DNA of 64,000 nucleotides from Amblyornis subalaris (GCA_018881555.1 JACAXG010000032.1:322837-386836); one strand, 5' to 3'; numbered from the stretch's first letter, positions 10,397 to 24,100 are shown. The notes: generated by a model not told the origin, from the letters alone. Numbers and translations are program-made.

Positions 10397-11085
10397 GTAA
10401 AGTAAGGATACAAATCACCAATTTTGTCCCCAAACAGTTTGTCTTTCATATTTATACTAAACTTTCTTAAGTTTACATTTCGTCACATTATAAGGAAGTC
10501 CTTTACTAATTTAGTGGGAACACATTTATCAGAAGGGAAATATTTGATGGAAATTTGCTTTTTAAAGTATCTACATATTCTAATGGAGTACATATCCGTG
10601 ATATGGGTTAGGAGGAAGAAATATAGACATTGTATTAGTGTTCTCATTCTCAGTCAAATTCTCGTTTTTCAAAAGACCTTTTTCAAAAACTTTCACGTTC
10701 TGCTATTATTTGTATAATATTCTAAAAAAGAGATTCTGTGTTTTGAAAGGAATTTCCTCCCTAAATAATTTGAATCCAATATCAAAGCATTATTATTTTC
10801 TGAGATCTCATTTAGTTCCCTCATATTTAGCCAGACTTTATTGCATTTTTAAAGATTTGTGATAACAGACTCATTAACTGCTCTGTGTCAGGTGAAAGAA
10901 AAACAGGCACTGGATAAAGAGGCAGATTTTGTTCATGCTGTAAATTTACACGAAGAATCAAATTATCCATTTTCTTCTCCGTTCGGTGGAATGCAATTGC
11001 CTTGCATTCTGCCTGGCTCTGTGCTGTGCTGCCAATGCCTGACTGTGCCAGATAAACGTCGTTTTCTCTCTTCTCCTCTCACAAG

Positions 11086-11321
11086 GTGGCGATGTTGATC
11101 TGCGCAGGGTTCCTCATTGCCTGGATCCCTTACGCCGTAGTCTCGGTCTGGTCAGCCTTTGGACAGCCGGATTCAGTCCCCATCCAGTTCTCGGTGATAC
11201 CAACACTGCTTGCAAAGTCAGCAGCCATGTACAACCCAATCATCTACCAGGTTATCGATTGCAAGTTTGCCTGCTGCCGGCCAGGAGGGCTGAAGGAGAA
11301 GAGCTCTTTGAAGAAATCAAG
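11086..11321 (+). CDS. OPN5: OPN5 exon 5 (TM6, TM7, retinal lysine)
   Basis: This 236-base exon is phase 0 to phase 2. The acceptor is CTCACAAG before GTGGCGATG and the donor is TCAAG then GTAATT. It encodes VAMLICAGFLIAWIPYAVV (TM6 with its WIPY kink) and then LLAKSAAMYNPIIYQVID. This places the Schiff-base lysine (bovine 296) six residues before the Asn of NPxxY, as in all opsins. CKFACC, the probable palmitoylation site, and a lysine-rich tail KEKSSLKKS follow. If the intron were retained, the frame would stop at once (AGG TAA). Confidence 0.97.
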
Positions 11322-12596
11322 GTAATTTCTCCTTTGAGAAGTAGGATTCCTTGAAGTACACAATGTTCCAAAGAGTACCAAACTAAGGTCTACCAAGAAT
11401 CACAGCTTGTTGAATCTTATTTCTTGGCTTCGACCATGACCATTTTGATTTGCAATCTTTCTTGCCATGGGAATTCGTAAAGTGACTGTAGGGGTTTGAA
11501 GAGAAGCAGGGAGACAGTCCTTGCTTTTAGATCCAGCTGCAGTTCCACTGATATAGTTTGGGAAAAAGTCCCATTGGTTTTAGTGGGTTTTGGATCAATC
11601 CTCTCTTCCTGTTCCTTTTCTTTCGTGTCCTCGTATGAAGGTGTTGATGACCTCTATTGCCAGTAAAGTAAATGCAAGTGAATTGTTTTAATTCCTTACA
11701 TGATCAGACTGTTAATATTATGACTTTCAGCCACAGAATCCGCAGAGACAACAGTTCCTTAATCACTCAGCCAGTACCATTTACACTAAAGAGCCCACCT
11801 CAAGATAAATCAGATAAATCAAAGTTTAACAAAGTCTCATAGGAAAGCCTCTTGTTTTTTATTTACAACTTTCAGGCAAAATTTATGCTGGACACCTGTG
11901 GAGCTACTGAAAACACTAATTATGCACTTGGAGCAAAAGTGCTTCTAGTTCTGTATGCCAGACAAGTACCTCACTTCTGTGATTGAACAACGAGATAATG
12001 ACGGGTGTTAATCTGACTGTGTAGACTGATACAAAGGCCACAAACATCATTCCACACATATGTGACTGTGAAACAGCAGAATTCCAGCAGTTTCCTTCCA
12101 TGCTTTAAAACATGTGTGCCTTGGTACGTACTTTTTAGAGGCATGACGGACCGTTTCATCGTTCATATTATTCCCTTACCAATTCCAACATTTTTTGATG
12201 GGTTGCTCGGAGTGAGTCAATCTCAAGCTCCCACAGCTTCTCATAGCAGATTGTTCCATAATCTTGCACTCAGATTTATCTCATCTGCAGAACATACAGA
12301 GTTTACATATGTTGTAAATGTTTGAGGTGCTGAATTTGTAATTTACCAAAAACCCTTCCGCAGTTTTAGTCAGATGGGACACAAACCCAAAGTAGCCTTC
12401 AGCGAATCTCTGGAAGCTGGATCTGCGTTTAACCTCGGAAGGAGGTTTCACACAGTCCCTCACGTTGAATCCAAGCTGGCTTTCCTAGGCCTGTGCAGTG
12501 AACAAAATGATCTGGAGGAATCACTTCCCAGAAGTAGGAACTTAATTTCCAGCTTGGTCTGAACAAACTGACCATTGCACCTTCTCCCTCCTGCAG
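11322..12596 (+). other. OPN5: OPN5 intron 5
   Basis: This 1.3 kb intron runs from GTAATT to CTCCTGCAG. It includes a possible alternative last exon at 11731-11842 (separate entry). No repeat was recognised in the rest. Confidence 0.8.
11731..11842 (+). other. OPN5: Candidate alternative last exon of OPN5
   Basis: A TGACTTTCAG acceptor ends at 11730. Joined to exon 5 (phase 2), the frame stays open for 37 residues including the split Ser codon, beginning SHRIRRDNSSLITQPV, and stops at TAG 11840-11842. A stop-free run of this length is not rare by chance. However, the basic and serine-rich composition and correct placement make an alternative receptor tail possible. I do not recognise it from other species. 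Confidence 0.3.
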
Positions 12597-12660
12597 GACA
12601 TACACCATATCTGCACACAGGGACTCGGCAGCGATGGACGAAACCCAGCTGGAAGCATGA
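12597..12660 (+). CDS. OPN5: OPN5 exon 6 (C-terminal tail and stop)
   Basis: This is a 64-base terminal coding exon. The acceptor CTCCCTCCTGCAG is strong. The first base completes an Arg codon begun in exon 5, then 20 codons (TYTISAHRDSAAMD... ending QLEA) lead to TGA at 12658-12660. The pattern of Thr, Ser and Ala before an acidic end resembles the mammalian OPN5 tail (HTVTTVRKSSAVLE). That resemblance is why this exon is preferred over the 11731 alternative. The exon is too short to be detected as a free-standing reading frame. Confidence 0.85.
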
Positions 12661-13401
12661 AGGCTCATCTCAGCTGCAGCAAATGAAAACTTGACGGCAA
12701 ATGACCCTACTGGCTCAAGTTCCTCTTTCTGTAAATGAATTAAAACATGATGACAGGTTTATTTTACTCCCTAGTCTTATGTACAATGTAGTTCTTTCCA
12801 TCCTGACCAAAAGAGAGTGTTAGAGTTGGACAAATATTTTAAGTACTCAGAGGAAGAAAAAAACAGAGAAAATTTATTTCTAAAAGTCTTTTATTCACTG
12901 GAGGTGCTTTAAAATGCCTTTTTTTTTTGGTTCTTTTTAGCACTAAGAGAAGTGATAGTTTGAACGACATTTTCCCTCAAGGGAAGGAAAGTATTCATAA
13001 AGACCAGTTTTAGTTTACCAAAGCTAATCTGCCTAAATTCCTGCTGAAGTCACTGGAGAACTGGAACATGAGAGAAAGGATTCCTTAGAGGACAAATCTG
13101 AGCTTCACTTACCAGAGCTCTGAATTACACAGTGGGGGAACATTAGCTGACTGGTTTTCCCTGGTGAGCATCTCTCCCAGTCATGTGGCCAAAGCTGTCT
13201 TAAGCCCACTTTGACTTCAGTCCTTCAATATCCAGAAATATTTTGGTTTTAGTCAAGGCAACATCAGAATTGCCACACTTATCCACAGGATCACTTTATG
13301 AGATATAGAATAACAAATCCGTCCTCAGTTTGAATGAGAGGGGAAAGGTCTCTTGCTCAAATTGCAGATTCATTTAGGATTATGCACGACTTTGTAATAA
13401 A
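12661..13401 (+). other. OPN5: Probable OPN5 3' untranslated region, extent uncertain
   Basis: Sequence after the TGA is AT-rich and free of recognised repeats. The first canonical AATAAA that I noticed downstream is at 13396-13401 (TTTGTAATAAAAAAGC). It is a plausible but unproven polyadenylation signal giving a 3' UTR of about 0.75 kb. Confidence 0.35.
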
Positions 13402-16400
13402 AAAGCAGAACCTAAATGAAGTCAGCCCCTTACAAGCTAAACTGAGCAAACCAACATTTTGCATACCTTTTTCCCATTCTCTGGACAAAATTACAATGAC
13501 ATATGATGGCAATAAGCAGAAAGATTTGACTTCTTGGTCAATAACTGATTTTTTTCACCTTGTACTTGACACAGTTTTTTATGAGATGACTTCATGAGAT
13601 AAAAAATGACAAAAACCTTCCTCAATCCAAACCGTGAAACCAGATTGAAAACTGGGGTATTTGTGAGAACGGTCACAGCACTGGTAACAGAGGAGTCTTT
13701 CAAAGTGCAGCTGCAGAGGGGTTTTTTAAGCACTAAGTCCTGGAAGGAAGAGGATTAGTAACTCTTCAGGAGAATGAAGCTCTGTAAGTTTCTAATGAAT
13801 TCAATAGAAAAACAATGTGCCTTCAAATGACCTGCAGAGTAAGGCAGCCAAAACAGTTGTTTTGGATAGGAGCCATAATTTTTCCTATTATCTTCTTTTT
13901 CTTTTTTTGATTTATCTTAAGGTAGAGACATCACTACAGATCAAAAATTAGCAGTCCAACATAAGCATATTTTAAATGCTTAAAATAATAATTTTGATGT
14001 TTCTATGTCATTTCTTCAAGAAGGATATGATTCTATTAAAAATAAGCTAATTGCTAATCGAAGAATCTCCCACACAGATTTGTGCTGTTAAATGAAAAGA
14101 AAGTTACAAGGGCAAAGCTTTCTTCTGAGTTGTTCCTTTAAGAAAAAAAGTATTTGTGAAAGAGTTTCAATTGCTTTCTTGTTTAATATTTCGTGTTCAA
14201 CATTAATTTGTCCTACTGTTATTTCACAATTGTGTTTAACATGCATTTCCTGCCACACTGAGCTGAACTTCTTTTGTAGCTGATGCGAGGTGATGTTACT
14301 ATTGGTTTATACAATAATATCATAAAGGTTTAATCTGATATTTGTTGGCATGTCCCAGCACTCCCATTCTGCAGTTGCTATTTTCTCAAATGATATTCAG
14401 ATCATGTAGCAGAAGTAGAAATTTGTTGAATTTCCTCAACTGGGTAGAGGAAAGTATTGCTTCCTCCTCTGCAATGTTTTAGCAAAAGAAGTTTGAATAA
14501 ATGCTAAGAGAATGTGCAGAGGTACAAGAAGTTGCCATATTACTATATATTGTTTTGTGTTTTTCCCCAGAAGTTGAGTTCTTTCACTTCTACAGACCTT
14601 TCAGCATAAGACAAACTTATTTCCTGACTACATTGCAAATTGTGCCCATGAATTGATCCAGAGCAGAAGGCATCTTCTACAATATTTGCAGACTTGGTTA
14701 TGAAGCCATTAACAACCTGCTTTCCATCTTCCTGCAGCTTTTATTATTTTCTTCATCCAGGCAAACTTTTGCTTGTATCTATACGTGTTTATCATAACTA
14801 AGGTCTCATGTAAATCGGATGTACAGTGGCCCTATAAACGCAGATTAGCTGGAGCAACACTACTGGTGAGATTGCAGGAATAGACCACCAGTCTGGCCAG
14901 ATTTAGGGGCAGATCAACCTACAGTTTGTGCATGAACCCTTCCTCTAATCTAAATTGGGGAAGCTTTTCTCTTTGTTTGTTAAAATCATGTGCTTTCTTC
15001 AGAATTCCTGCTGGGTCATGCCAGAAATGGATACACAGCTGTGGTAGGGTTGAATTTTATGTTTTTAAAGATTGTAAAACATTTTTGGATTCCACTACAG
15101 AGAATGTACTAGATACATGTGCTGTCTAAAGAGTTCAGATGTTTAGTAAGCTCTAAATATGAGCATCAAGAATAATGATGAACATTTCATATGACTTGAA
15201 GATATTTATTTTCATATGATTTAAATTTATTTATTTTCTATTCAGTGCCATAATTATTTTTGTCCGAAAGCTCAGTTTTACCACTGCTGAGCAATATCTT
15301 GCTCTATAAGAAACTCTAGGACTCCAACTTGAGCAGGAGTTAGAAAAGTGTATACTGGGCATGTGTTCCAGTGGAGGATGTTCCCCTGAATCAAGCAGGA
15401 CATGCACATTCCAGCATGGAGCTCTGTAATTTAAATGCAGAATCTGAACCTAAGAGCATATGCATCTCATTTGATTCAATGATAAAAGAGAACTGGAGCA
15501 CTTTCTTTGTTCACCTGTATATAAAGCAGCTCATACAATTTGTGCTCTGTTTGGGATCACAGTGGTAGAAGAATATGGGGTCTTATTATGGATTCAAATT
15601 TTCAAGGTCAACTCTGAATTGATTTGAAGGTTGTAGCCGGATGGTTCTAAAGATAATAGTTTGTCACTGATGCTCAGGACAGAGTTTTTTCCTCTCCATG
15701 TGTTGAGGCTGATAGCTGATTATTATATAAAACTGAGATATGTAACCTTGGTCTGAGGTCATCAAAAGACAATGAATCTCTCAATTTGCTGTTTGAGAAA
15801 TCTTCTAAATGTTTTGTAAGTTTCAAACTTATGCTATTTTGTGACCTGAGTTTTGTCAAGGCACCAACAATACCAAACCTACTCGGTGTGATGCATGAGT
15901 GAGGAATACGACTCTGAAGGAAGATTTCTTTATTGCATTTTCAGTATTTTGTCCTCCTTGTTATATTAAGAAATTTCCTCTTTTTATGTATAAACATTAA
16001 AATAAATGTTTTTTGATGAAAATAGTGCCATCAGGAATAACAGCTATAAATGAGAATCTTTTATTGTGTGACCTACGTGTGCATTCAGACTGAGCTGCCA
16101 AGAAGCAAAATTCTATTTGAATTCACTGTCTGTGACTTGAAGGAAGTAATTGACACAGCCTAAGACTTCACATAGATAATGAGCTGACCTGGACAGCCAG
16201 ATTGAGCGTAAGAGAGTAATGAGAGCAATACTGTATTTTGAAGTGATAGTGAAATTATGCAAAGCATGTGGATATGGAAATTTTTTATTTGTCATTTTCA
16301 GTCATAGATGAAGAATAACTATAAACCTCCTTCTGCAGACTTGGAAGTCTGTTGACAATGAAGAAATATCAAGATTTAAAATGCCTGAAGAGACTCTTGA

Positions 16401-19400
16401 AATAGGGGAATTAAGCAAACTTTTATGACAGAAGTTGAAAAAAACAAAGTACCAAAAGTATAAGTTATGGTTGTGAGCTTTTAAAAGAGAGAAGAGAGCA
16501 TTTGTCCACGCAAGTGAATGCAGCTGTAGCATATTTCTAGACCTGTAATAAAAATGAAAAAAACCCAACCCAACAAGTGATTTGTTAAAAATATTTATCA
16601 CCCACAACACAAGACTGCTGATAGCAGAAGATTTTTGGCTTTGTGGCATCGAAAGCGAAAGAGAAAATTGATGCATCTTCCTACAAAGAGAGTGTGATTA
16701 ATGAATGACAGGCACAATGATGGTGAATTGGATTCCTTGGGGGAACTTTTCTCTTGGCTGACAATGTCTTTTGAAGGTTGAACCACCTCCGCTGTGCAGG
16801 GTGATCTTGGTTGTGAGAATAAATCTGAATAGCTGCTAACTGACCAGGCACTTACTACTTCTGTAATTCTACATTATTCATTTCATGTTTGTGTTTCTAC
16901 CTCTTCTTCCCAGCAGGGAGCTTTCAGACACATCAGTCTGCATTCCTCAGGAAAGCTGCTTTGACATCTCTTTAGTTACATTTCCCAGCTCAGGATGTCC
17001 CCAGATGAGTCTCACCCTGGGTAAGAAGTTCTTAACTAATGATGTTCACCGTAATACCAATTTCTCTTCTTCCCTCCTCCCCAGAAAGGTTTGGTTTGTT
17101 TCCTCCACATCTGCATTTTCCCAGATTTCACAAGCCTTTGCAGTTCTCTGGCTCCAAGGAAGAACATTTAGCAGTCTGAAACCAGATTTTCTGGAGAGCT
17201 GTTGATGAGCTACTCCATTATCATCACCATGTTTGCACAGGTTCTCGAGCTCTTGTGCATCCCATACTGACCTTTTTCTTATCTACATGCTTTGCTTTTC
17301 AGGATGGATCATATTCTCCTGTACCTGGAACAGGGTGTGTACAGTGAGGGCTGTTTTTGTAACTGCCTGGAATGATCTTCACTTCCTCAGTTATGCCTGT
17401 TTCACTTTGTAGCTGGGTGAGTAGGTCTTGGACCTATAAAGTCAGAACAAAACCTTTTGAAATACAAGGCTTAGTTACAGATTTTCATGCTCTCATTACT
17501 TCTGGACTTAAAGACTGCTTTACTGGTTATGGATAATGAGCCTTTTTCAGTCACTGGCTGCAGTTTTGTGTCTCAGTTGGGTAGAGAAGAAAACCCACCT
17601 GGTTTGTTAGAGATCTATTCTGAGACACTCAATGTCAAATCAGGTGACTGCAGCCTCTGGATGAAAGTTGCTGATAAAGGCTGAGTAGGTTCCCTGAATC
17701 AGTAAGTTGGTAATTGGCCTGTATTTTGGACCTGGCACCTAAAGGGAGTTTTGGGAGTAGATCCCTTAATCTTTGTGTAATATAACTAATAAATCTGTGA
17801 AATATCAAGTAAACATTGCACTGAGCAAAACCTGAGTGTTGCACAGAACATATTTCAGACATAGATGCTGGATACATGTGTGGTATAGAATACATTTTAA
17901 ATGATAAATAATGTTTACATTGCATCAAGCATTATCTTACATTAGTGAAAATATTAAACATTTAGGAAATAGGTATGTGTAGAAATAGGTGTGAAAATAG
18001 AGATGTGGAGACCTTTTCTAAGAGGGGCTGCAGAGAGGCTCAGCATCCTAAAATCAGAGGCTGGTGTGAAAGTCTTGTTTTTTCTGCACCAATCTTGCAA
18101 AACATATCAAGAAAGGGATCTTACCTTAGGGTTTTGCATTCATGGAGGCAGTCTGCAGCCTAATAATGTTTCCTTGGAGCACCTCAAGATCCTCAGTCCT
18201 GAATTACAAGCCATTATCTCAGGTTGATCAGTGGGTAGAGAACCTGCCTGTCTGCCTGCAGTTCTGGTCCCCAAAGCTGAAGGAAGCTTAAGAGAAAGTG
18301 TGACAGGGTAGAGAAAAAAAATGATCGTGTATAAGCAACAGAAACTAAGAGGAGAGGATGACAGGGTTAAGGTAAGTAGTCTAGAAGTGGAAAGGTCTGA
18401 GAGGAAATTATATCAGTCTATAAATAACTTTGAGGCAATAATAATGTAAATGAAGGAAGGGAGTTATTCGCAGTCTCAGAAGGTGATAGAATGAGAAATC
18501 AAAGCTGGAAGCTAAGGCAGAAAAAGCTGGGATAGGACTTTCTGAACTAAAGGAACATTTAGGCTTTGGAAGAGCTCTCAAGGGGAGAAGTTGGGGCATG
18601 CTTTAGCAGATACTGGAGAACAGATTATTTAATCTACTAACAGAAATTATTTACAACTGGTGATACTTCTAAGCAGCCATTTTTAGTCCTGGTATCTGGA
18701 TTTCTGAACATTTTCCTGATTTAAACACTAGCAGTACCTTAGGACCTGGCTGTGCTGCTGAAGCAATGAGTGCTGACCTCGCTGCACAGAGAGCTGGATT
18801 GTTTACACTGGAATAGGCTTCAAAAGACACCTCACACAGTAAAACTTCACTTCTAATGAAGTGATTTCAAAACCCAAAGTTGGTGCAATGCAGTGGCATG
18901 TGCAGATGCCGAGTTAAACTTTATTATGAAAGAAGTAGCTTTGCTTTTGGAGTTATTAGATGAGCTTTTCAGAGAGGTATCATTCTGCAACACTTGCAGT
19001 TCAAGCAGAAATAAAGTGCTGTAATTACTGCCATGGACAATTTGTTGGAATAAAATATTTTCAGCTGTGCTGTTGAGCTTTTGAGAATACGATAATAAAT
19101 CTGGAATCCCAGAGTCATTAAATTAAAATACACCAAACAACCACAGGGAAATTACATGAGAAAATTACCTTCAGAAAAACATACATTAGTGGTTTGTGAT
19201 CTACATTTTCATTCTTAGGAATTATATTTCTAATAGAGTTAAATTTACAAAGGTACCAACAGACTTTTAGTGATACTGGCCCAAAATAACTGAAATATGG
19301 TTGTTATCTCAAAGCTTAGGTGTATTAATTGTATAGAAATAGATTCCTGCTACTAACGGGGTGTCCTATTAAGAAATAATTTCAGGTGTAATTTTTTGTG

Positions 19401-20876
19401 TATCTGTGCTGTATTTATTGTTTCAGTTTGTTGGCAGTAGAATTGTATTCACATTCAATGTCCTGATACAGGTCTGTGTTTAGTATTGTAGAGCAAGAAA
19501 TCCCAGGCATGTATTAGATAGATTTCTCTTCTGTTTAGGGGATCAGATTCCTTCCTGTTGAAAATAGGTGCACACCTGCTTGGAAGTCCGTGGTCTACAC
19601 CTCTTTCCTGTTTCTAATGTAAAAAAGGGATTTTGTGTTTCCTTTGTCTTGCTCATCTCCCACCACAGCAGCCCTACCAGCCTCTCTGGAGCTGCACCTG
19701 GTTAACAACACCTACAACAGGGGGTCCATAGGGAAGAGGCAAAGGAGGCAGAAGGGTGGGCTTCTTTCTCAGTTAAAGATGAGATAAGACAGGAGCAACC
19801 CCACCAAAATCAGGTTACAGCTCTGAAACTGTGACAGAAAAAAAAGTAGAAAATGTCTTTTCAGTCTTATGGGGCCCAAGAAATGCCAGATGTACTGAAC
19901 ACCATCTGGGAGCTGCCTCTCCAGTTCTGATGTAGACAGCTAAACCTTCAGCTAAGAGGGTCCCTTTTGCTGAGACCTCTGACTGCAGTAAAGATTTAAC
20001 TTGGCTGGTAGCATAAAGGTGAGGAAGGCTGAAGGCCACTTTGTTCCTGTTTTTGAGTGATTTCAGCTTCCTCCATGTTCTGTTTCAAAATACTCCTTAA
20101 AAGATGCACTTGACCTTCCCAATGACCCACTGGACAACACAGCTGAAGTGTCAGTAATAGCATGCTGGTGTTATAAGCAACACTCAAAGCTGTAAGATAC
20201 AAATACAAAACATTCTGAAATACTTATTATTAGATTTTTTCAGCATGTTGGAGCTCAAAGTGTAAAGGAGGATCTGAGTATGGTTATTAATGAACCTCAG
20301 AGGTCAGAGTGGTGGGAGAGTTCATTAACTACTGTGATTTTGTAACTCACAGTATAAAATTCAATTGTTTGTGTCCATCAATGTTTCCAACACGTTATGT
20401 GTCAGTGCAATGTCCTGGAACTGCAATCACCAATGTAAGAGAAAATTTATGGAGCGAACCTGTAAATAACTGTGTAAGTTCTGAAGTGATGCTGCTGAAT
20501 TAATATGTTGTTAATATATAACACTGTGTTATGAAGCAGTAAAGAAGCTCACTTACTGGCTGCATTTAACATCAGGGGACACTTTCCTGTCACTGTGTTG
20601 GAACAACTGTGGTGATTTTCATTTTTCTCTGCCTTTTTTATTCCCCTAAACACACAACCAGATGGATGACATCACAGGCAGACTTTATTTTCTGCACTTT
20701 GTTATCTGAATGTGTTTTCAAATAAAGCAGAAGAATGGATCAATGCTGTTACCTGTGGTTTTGTCTTGGGTTTTGATCACAAAATTGTATGTTTTCACAT
20801 CAAGGCTGCTTTTGGTGCCATTTAACTGCAAGCTGTAACCTACATGTGCCTGTAGTAAAATGCTTTGCCCTGACTG
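13402..20876. other. Intergenic stretch, no gene recognised
   Basis: About 7.5 kb of AT-rich sequence with many stop codons in all frames. No open frame exceeds roughly 125 codons and none resembles a known protein. The part around 18.2-18.6 kb has wording reminiscent of an old, heavily decayed CR1 (a piece like CTGGTCCCCAAAGCTGAAGG), but I cannot establish it. Otherwise nothing recognised. Confidence 0.6.
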
Positions 20877-21112
20877 AGGGTAGGTTTAGATTAGATACAG
20901 GAAGCAGTTCTTCACTAGAGGGTGGTTTGAGTCGCTGGCACAGGTTGCCCAGAGAAGCTGTGGCTGCCCCATCCCTGGAAGTGTCCAAGGCCAGGCTGGA
21001 CAGGGCTTGGAGCAACCTGGGATAGTGGAAGGTGTCCCTGCCCATGGCAGGGGTTTAGAATGAGATAATCTTTAAGGTCCCTTCCAACCCAACTCATTTT
21101 ATGATTCTATGA
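20877..21112 (+). mobile_element. CR1 LINE 3'-end fragment
   Basis: A well-preserved plus-strand CR1 tail. It shows GGTTTAGATTAGATACAGGA, CAGTTCTTCACTAGAGGGTG, GTTGCCCAGAGAAGCTGTGG, TGGAGCAACCTGGGATAGTG and GGAAGGTGTCCCTGCCCATG. It ends with TTTTATGATTCTATGA. Low divergence points to a comparatively young insertion. Confidence 0.95.
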
Positions 21113-24100
21113 CTTGAGTGGCTGAAAGAAGTGTGTGAGGACTATTTCAGCCTAATGAGGACCAACCAAAGACTCCACTTAAGAAGTGGTTTGTAGACAC
21201 TTTGAGTAAAATGATTCTCTAAATAAAGAACAAAATGCTGTCTCCACCTATTTCCCCCTGACCCCAAAAGACAGTTGGCAGCTCTGGCCAAGGGATCCTA
21301 CAAATCAGGGTTTAGGAGTTACCATGGTTTGGGCATCTTTGCCCAGTGGAATGCTACCTGGGTAGGTTTTTAACATGCTCTTCCCTGAGAGGACACGAAA
21401 GTGAGATGATCTGTAAATGTGACCAGCCAAGGCTCGGAAACCACAGGTTGCATCAGTACAAAACAATGCTGGGTGGTATTGATTGGACTTGGCACTTATT
21501 TCAATCCCATTTTACTCTGCTCACACAGTGAGTTCAGCTTCAGTAAAAAACTTGGTAGAAGAAACTGAGACTGAGCTGGGAAATAGTGCCAGGCTGCTGC
21601 CAGAAATCCTGGCACACCATATCTGCACCATTCATGCACAGTTCTGTCCCAGGAAACAGCAGAAGATGGAAAGAACTGGTTAAGGGAAACAAAACTCTGT
21701 TAAAAAAACATGGAGCAGCTTCTGTACAATGGCAGGTTAACTGGGCTCATCTTGAAAGATGGGGAGTCTGATGGGAAATAGTATGGCCCACAAATAGCAT
21801 GGAAAAGGTGAAAGGAACAGATTTACAATTTATTTCAAGGAACAGGAGTTGAGAGGCACAAAATGAAACGTCTCAGTGTAAAACATCAGGCAGGAGGCAG
21901 AGGGAAGGACGTGCTTTGTCCTGGCAGCACGTCATTAAGCGGTGAGGGAGCATTCATGCAGCGGCGGAATTTGGGCCGCTGGCTGGCTGTGCAGAGGCGC
22001 TTCGTGATCACACAAAGGCAAAGGGACAAAGTGACTTTTCTGTAGGAGCCACAGGAACTCTTCCTGGCAGGGACTTGTCCCACAGAAGTGACATAAAGAG
22101 TGTTACCTGACAAAGTGTTCAAGGATGCTCGAACAGACGTGTGTTAATGACCCCGGGGAGGGGTGCTCCTCTCCGCATCCTATGGGTCCAGCAAAGCACA
22201 GCACTTTGATTTCATTGAGGCAGGTTTAGATCCAGCAGCAGGTATTTCAAGGCACTGAAGAAGGTGTTTTGTCTTTCTTTGAAGGTCATGCTTATAAATG
22301 GCTTAAAAATAGTTTTCTGAGTGAATCAGGTGCTATTTCTATTAGCTTTCTTCAAAGCCAGAATAAAAGAACAGATTTTTTTTTCCTTTCTTTCATAGAC
22401 ATTACTCTGATATCCTGAAAAAGAAACTGGTTTTTTAAAGTAAATTATGAGCAAATATTTATTTTTAGATCAGTAGGAAAACTGTAAGATCAGAGGGAGC
22501 ACCATAACAGATGCACTCTCCATGGAGATTTGGAGATAAGCGAGGAGCTTTCTGTTTATGGTAAGATTTTTCTGCAGTTGCAGCTGAAAATAAAAGAAGA
22601 ATTAAATCAGGATTTTAAAAAAAGAAGAGGTTCTGTTGCACCTAACACATACACATGGATGTTAAAACAACCAGAGTTTGCAGTTAGAAATGAAATAGGG
22701 GCTTGAATCCCAATATGAATTATTGGTTTTACTGTTGTATTAAATTAAGGCTTGTTCTTAATCTGATTTTGATTTTCAGGAATAAAATACTGTGAACCAT
22801 GAGTACTTCTATGATGTGGTGCTGGAGCAACCCTAAATCTCACAGAGTCAGTTGTTTGGGCCACTCTGAGATTTTAAAACCCCAGTTTGGCTGTAGTTGC
22901 AGTCCCTGAGGGTACAGGGCTGTGGGAATCTGGTCGGGCCAGAAATAGGTCCATAAAATTGTTGTGTGAGAAGAAAACAAGTTTGTGTGAACCCATCTTA
23001 ATTTTACTGCCAGTTTCCCAGAGTGTAAAAAGGATGGTGGTGTGATAAGGCAAGTTATGTTCTAGGGACCTAATATTTAAAACAGATGGATATTCACCTT
23101 GTAGAAGGCACTTCCCTTTTAGAATGTTTCATGGTGGTCAATGACAATGAAGTTTTGAGTTAGATTTTCTTTCCCGATTCCTTCTCTTTACTTTTAACTG
23201 TCAAATAGAACAACAATGAAATCAGAAAGTGGAATGACTCAACTGGACAAAGTTTGAAGTGGGTTACACACTGATCTCATTCCTCTGGAGCATTATCTTT
23301 TATATTTGTATTTTTCTAATTTAGATTTGGTGCTGATGGATAGGGAGAACTTTTGATTCCAGATATACTGGTTAAAAACAGCTTTTCAGAATTTTTTTTG
23401 TTCTTAAAAAGTTATGGTCAGGAGGAAAACTGTGATGGACTTAAAGGCTTCATATATCCAGTGGAAGTCAAATGTCAGATTTTAGTCTAAATTACTCACC
23501 TACACTTAATGCCAAGTGTAATAATGATGTTTTCCCCATTTTCTATTATGACTTTTGAAAGCTTTACTCTCAATCCAGGATGCTGAGTAGTGTAGGGTAC
23601 ACGCAGAGCATGTGGATGATGAAGGTCCAAGTGTCTTTTCCCTCCCACTGGGAAAAGCAATTTCAATCAGGTTCTATCATATTTCAAAGAATTTTGGTCA
23701 CGTGCCTGTACCACTAGTTTCTTTATTTTTCTCTGGCCCAGCTGCTATTTAACTGTTTATCCAAAGTGAGTCGCCCTTCTGAAGAGACTGAGAAGTAGAA
23801 ATTGAGAGGCATATCCATACCTCTCCAATAAATATTCTTATGCAACAAGGGCTCTTGTCCAAGGAATTAGACTGTAACCTTGAAAGATCTACCCCAAAAC
23901 CATACGCAAACCTTTTTCACATGGATGTGAGGCTCAATTTCTACTTCTCTGAATGTTGTCTTTGCTAAATTCACTCTTAGTCACCAGTATCTTAAACTAT
24001 GAAATCAGTCTTTGCAGAAATTATTTCCTAGGATAGTTCTTCCTTACCATGGTGAAAGAAAAGTCTTATAGCAAGGGATTTATTCATTTAAATAGAGCAA

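Larger units (their letters stand above)
8942..11085 (+). other. OPN5: OPN5 intron 4
   Basis: This 2.1 kb intron runs from GTAGGT to CTCACAAG. No CR1 or LTR was recognised. It contains two short perfect hairpins (9800-9828 and 10351-10374) and a possible 75-base in-frame cassette exon, each entered separately. Confidence 0.85.
2674..12660 (+). other. OPN5: OPN5 gene (neuropsin opsin), exons 2-6
   Basis: Five exons join in consistent phases into a 307-residue opsin fragment followed by TGA. The usual family length is about 350, so only the N-terminal part of about 45 residues is missing. Diagnostic opsin features are all present: the TM1 GNGYV motif, the DRY motif (SLDRYLKIC), the paired cysteines GWIGC and GTSC for the extracellular disulfide, the WIPY motif in TM6, the retinal Schiff-base lysine (LLAKSAAMYNPIIY) and a CC palmitoylation site. 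The best match by eye is vertebrate OPN5 (the OPN5m type), which is far closer than rhodopsin or melanopsin. The known role is a UV-absorbing, retinal-bound Gi-coupled receptor in retina, skin and, in birds, the hypothalamic paraventricular organ, where it is linked to photoperiodic reproduction. PTCHD4 downstream supports the identity. No frameshift or premature stop was seen. Confidence 0.95.
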
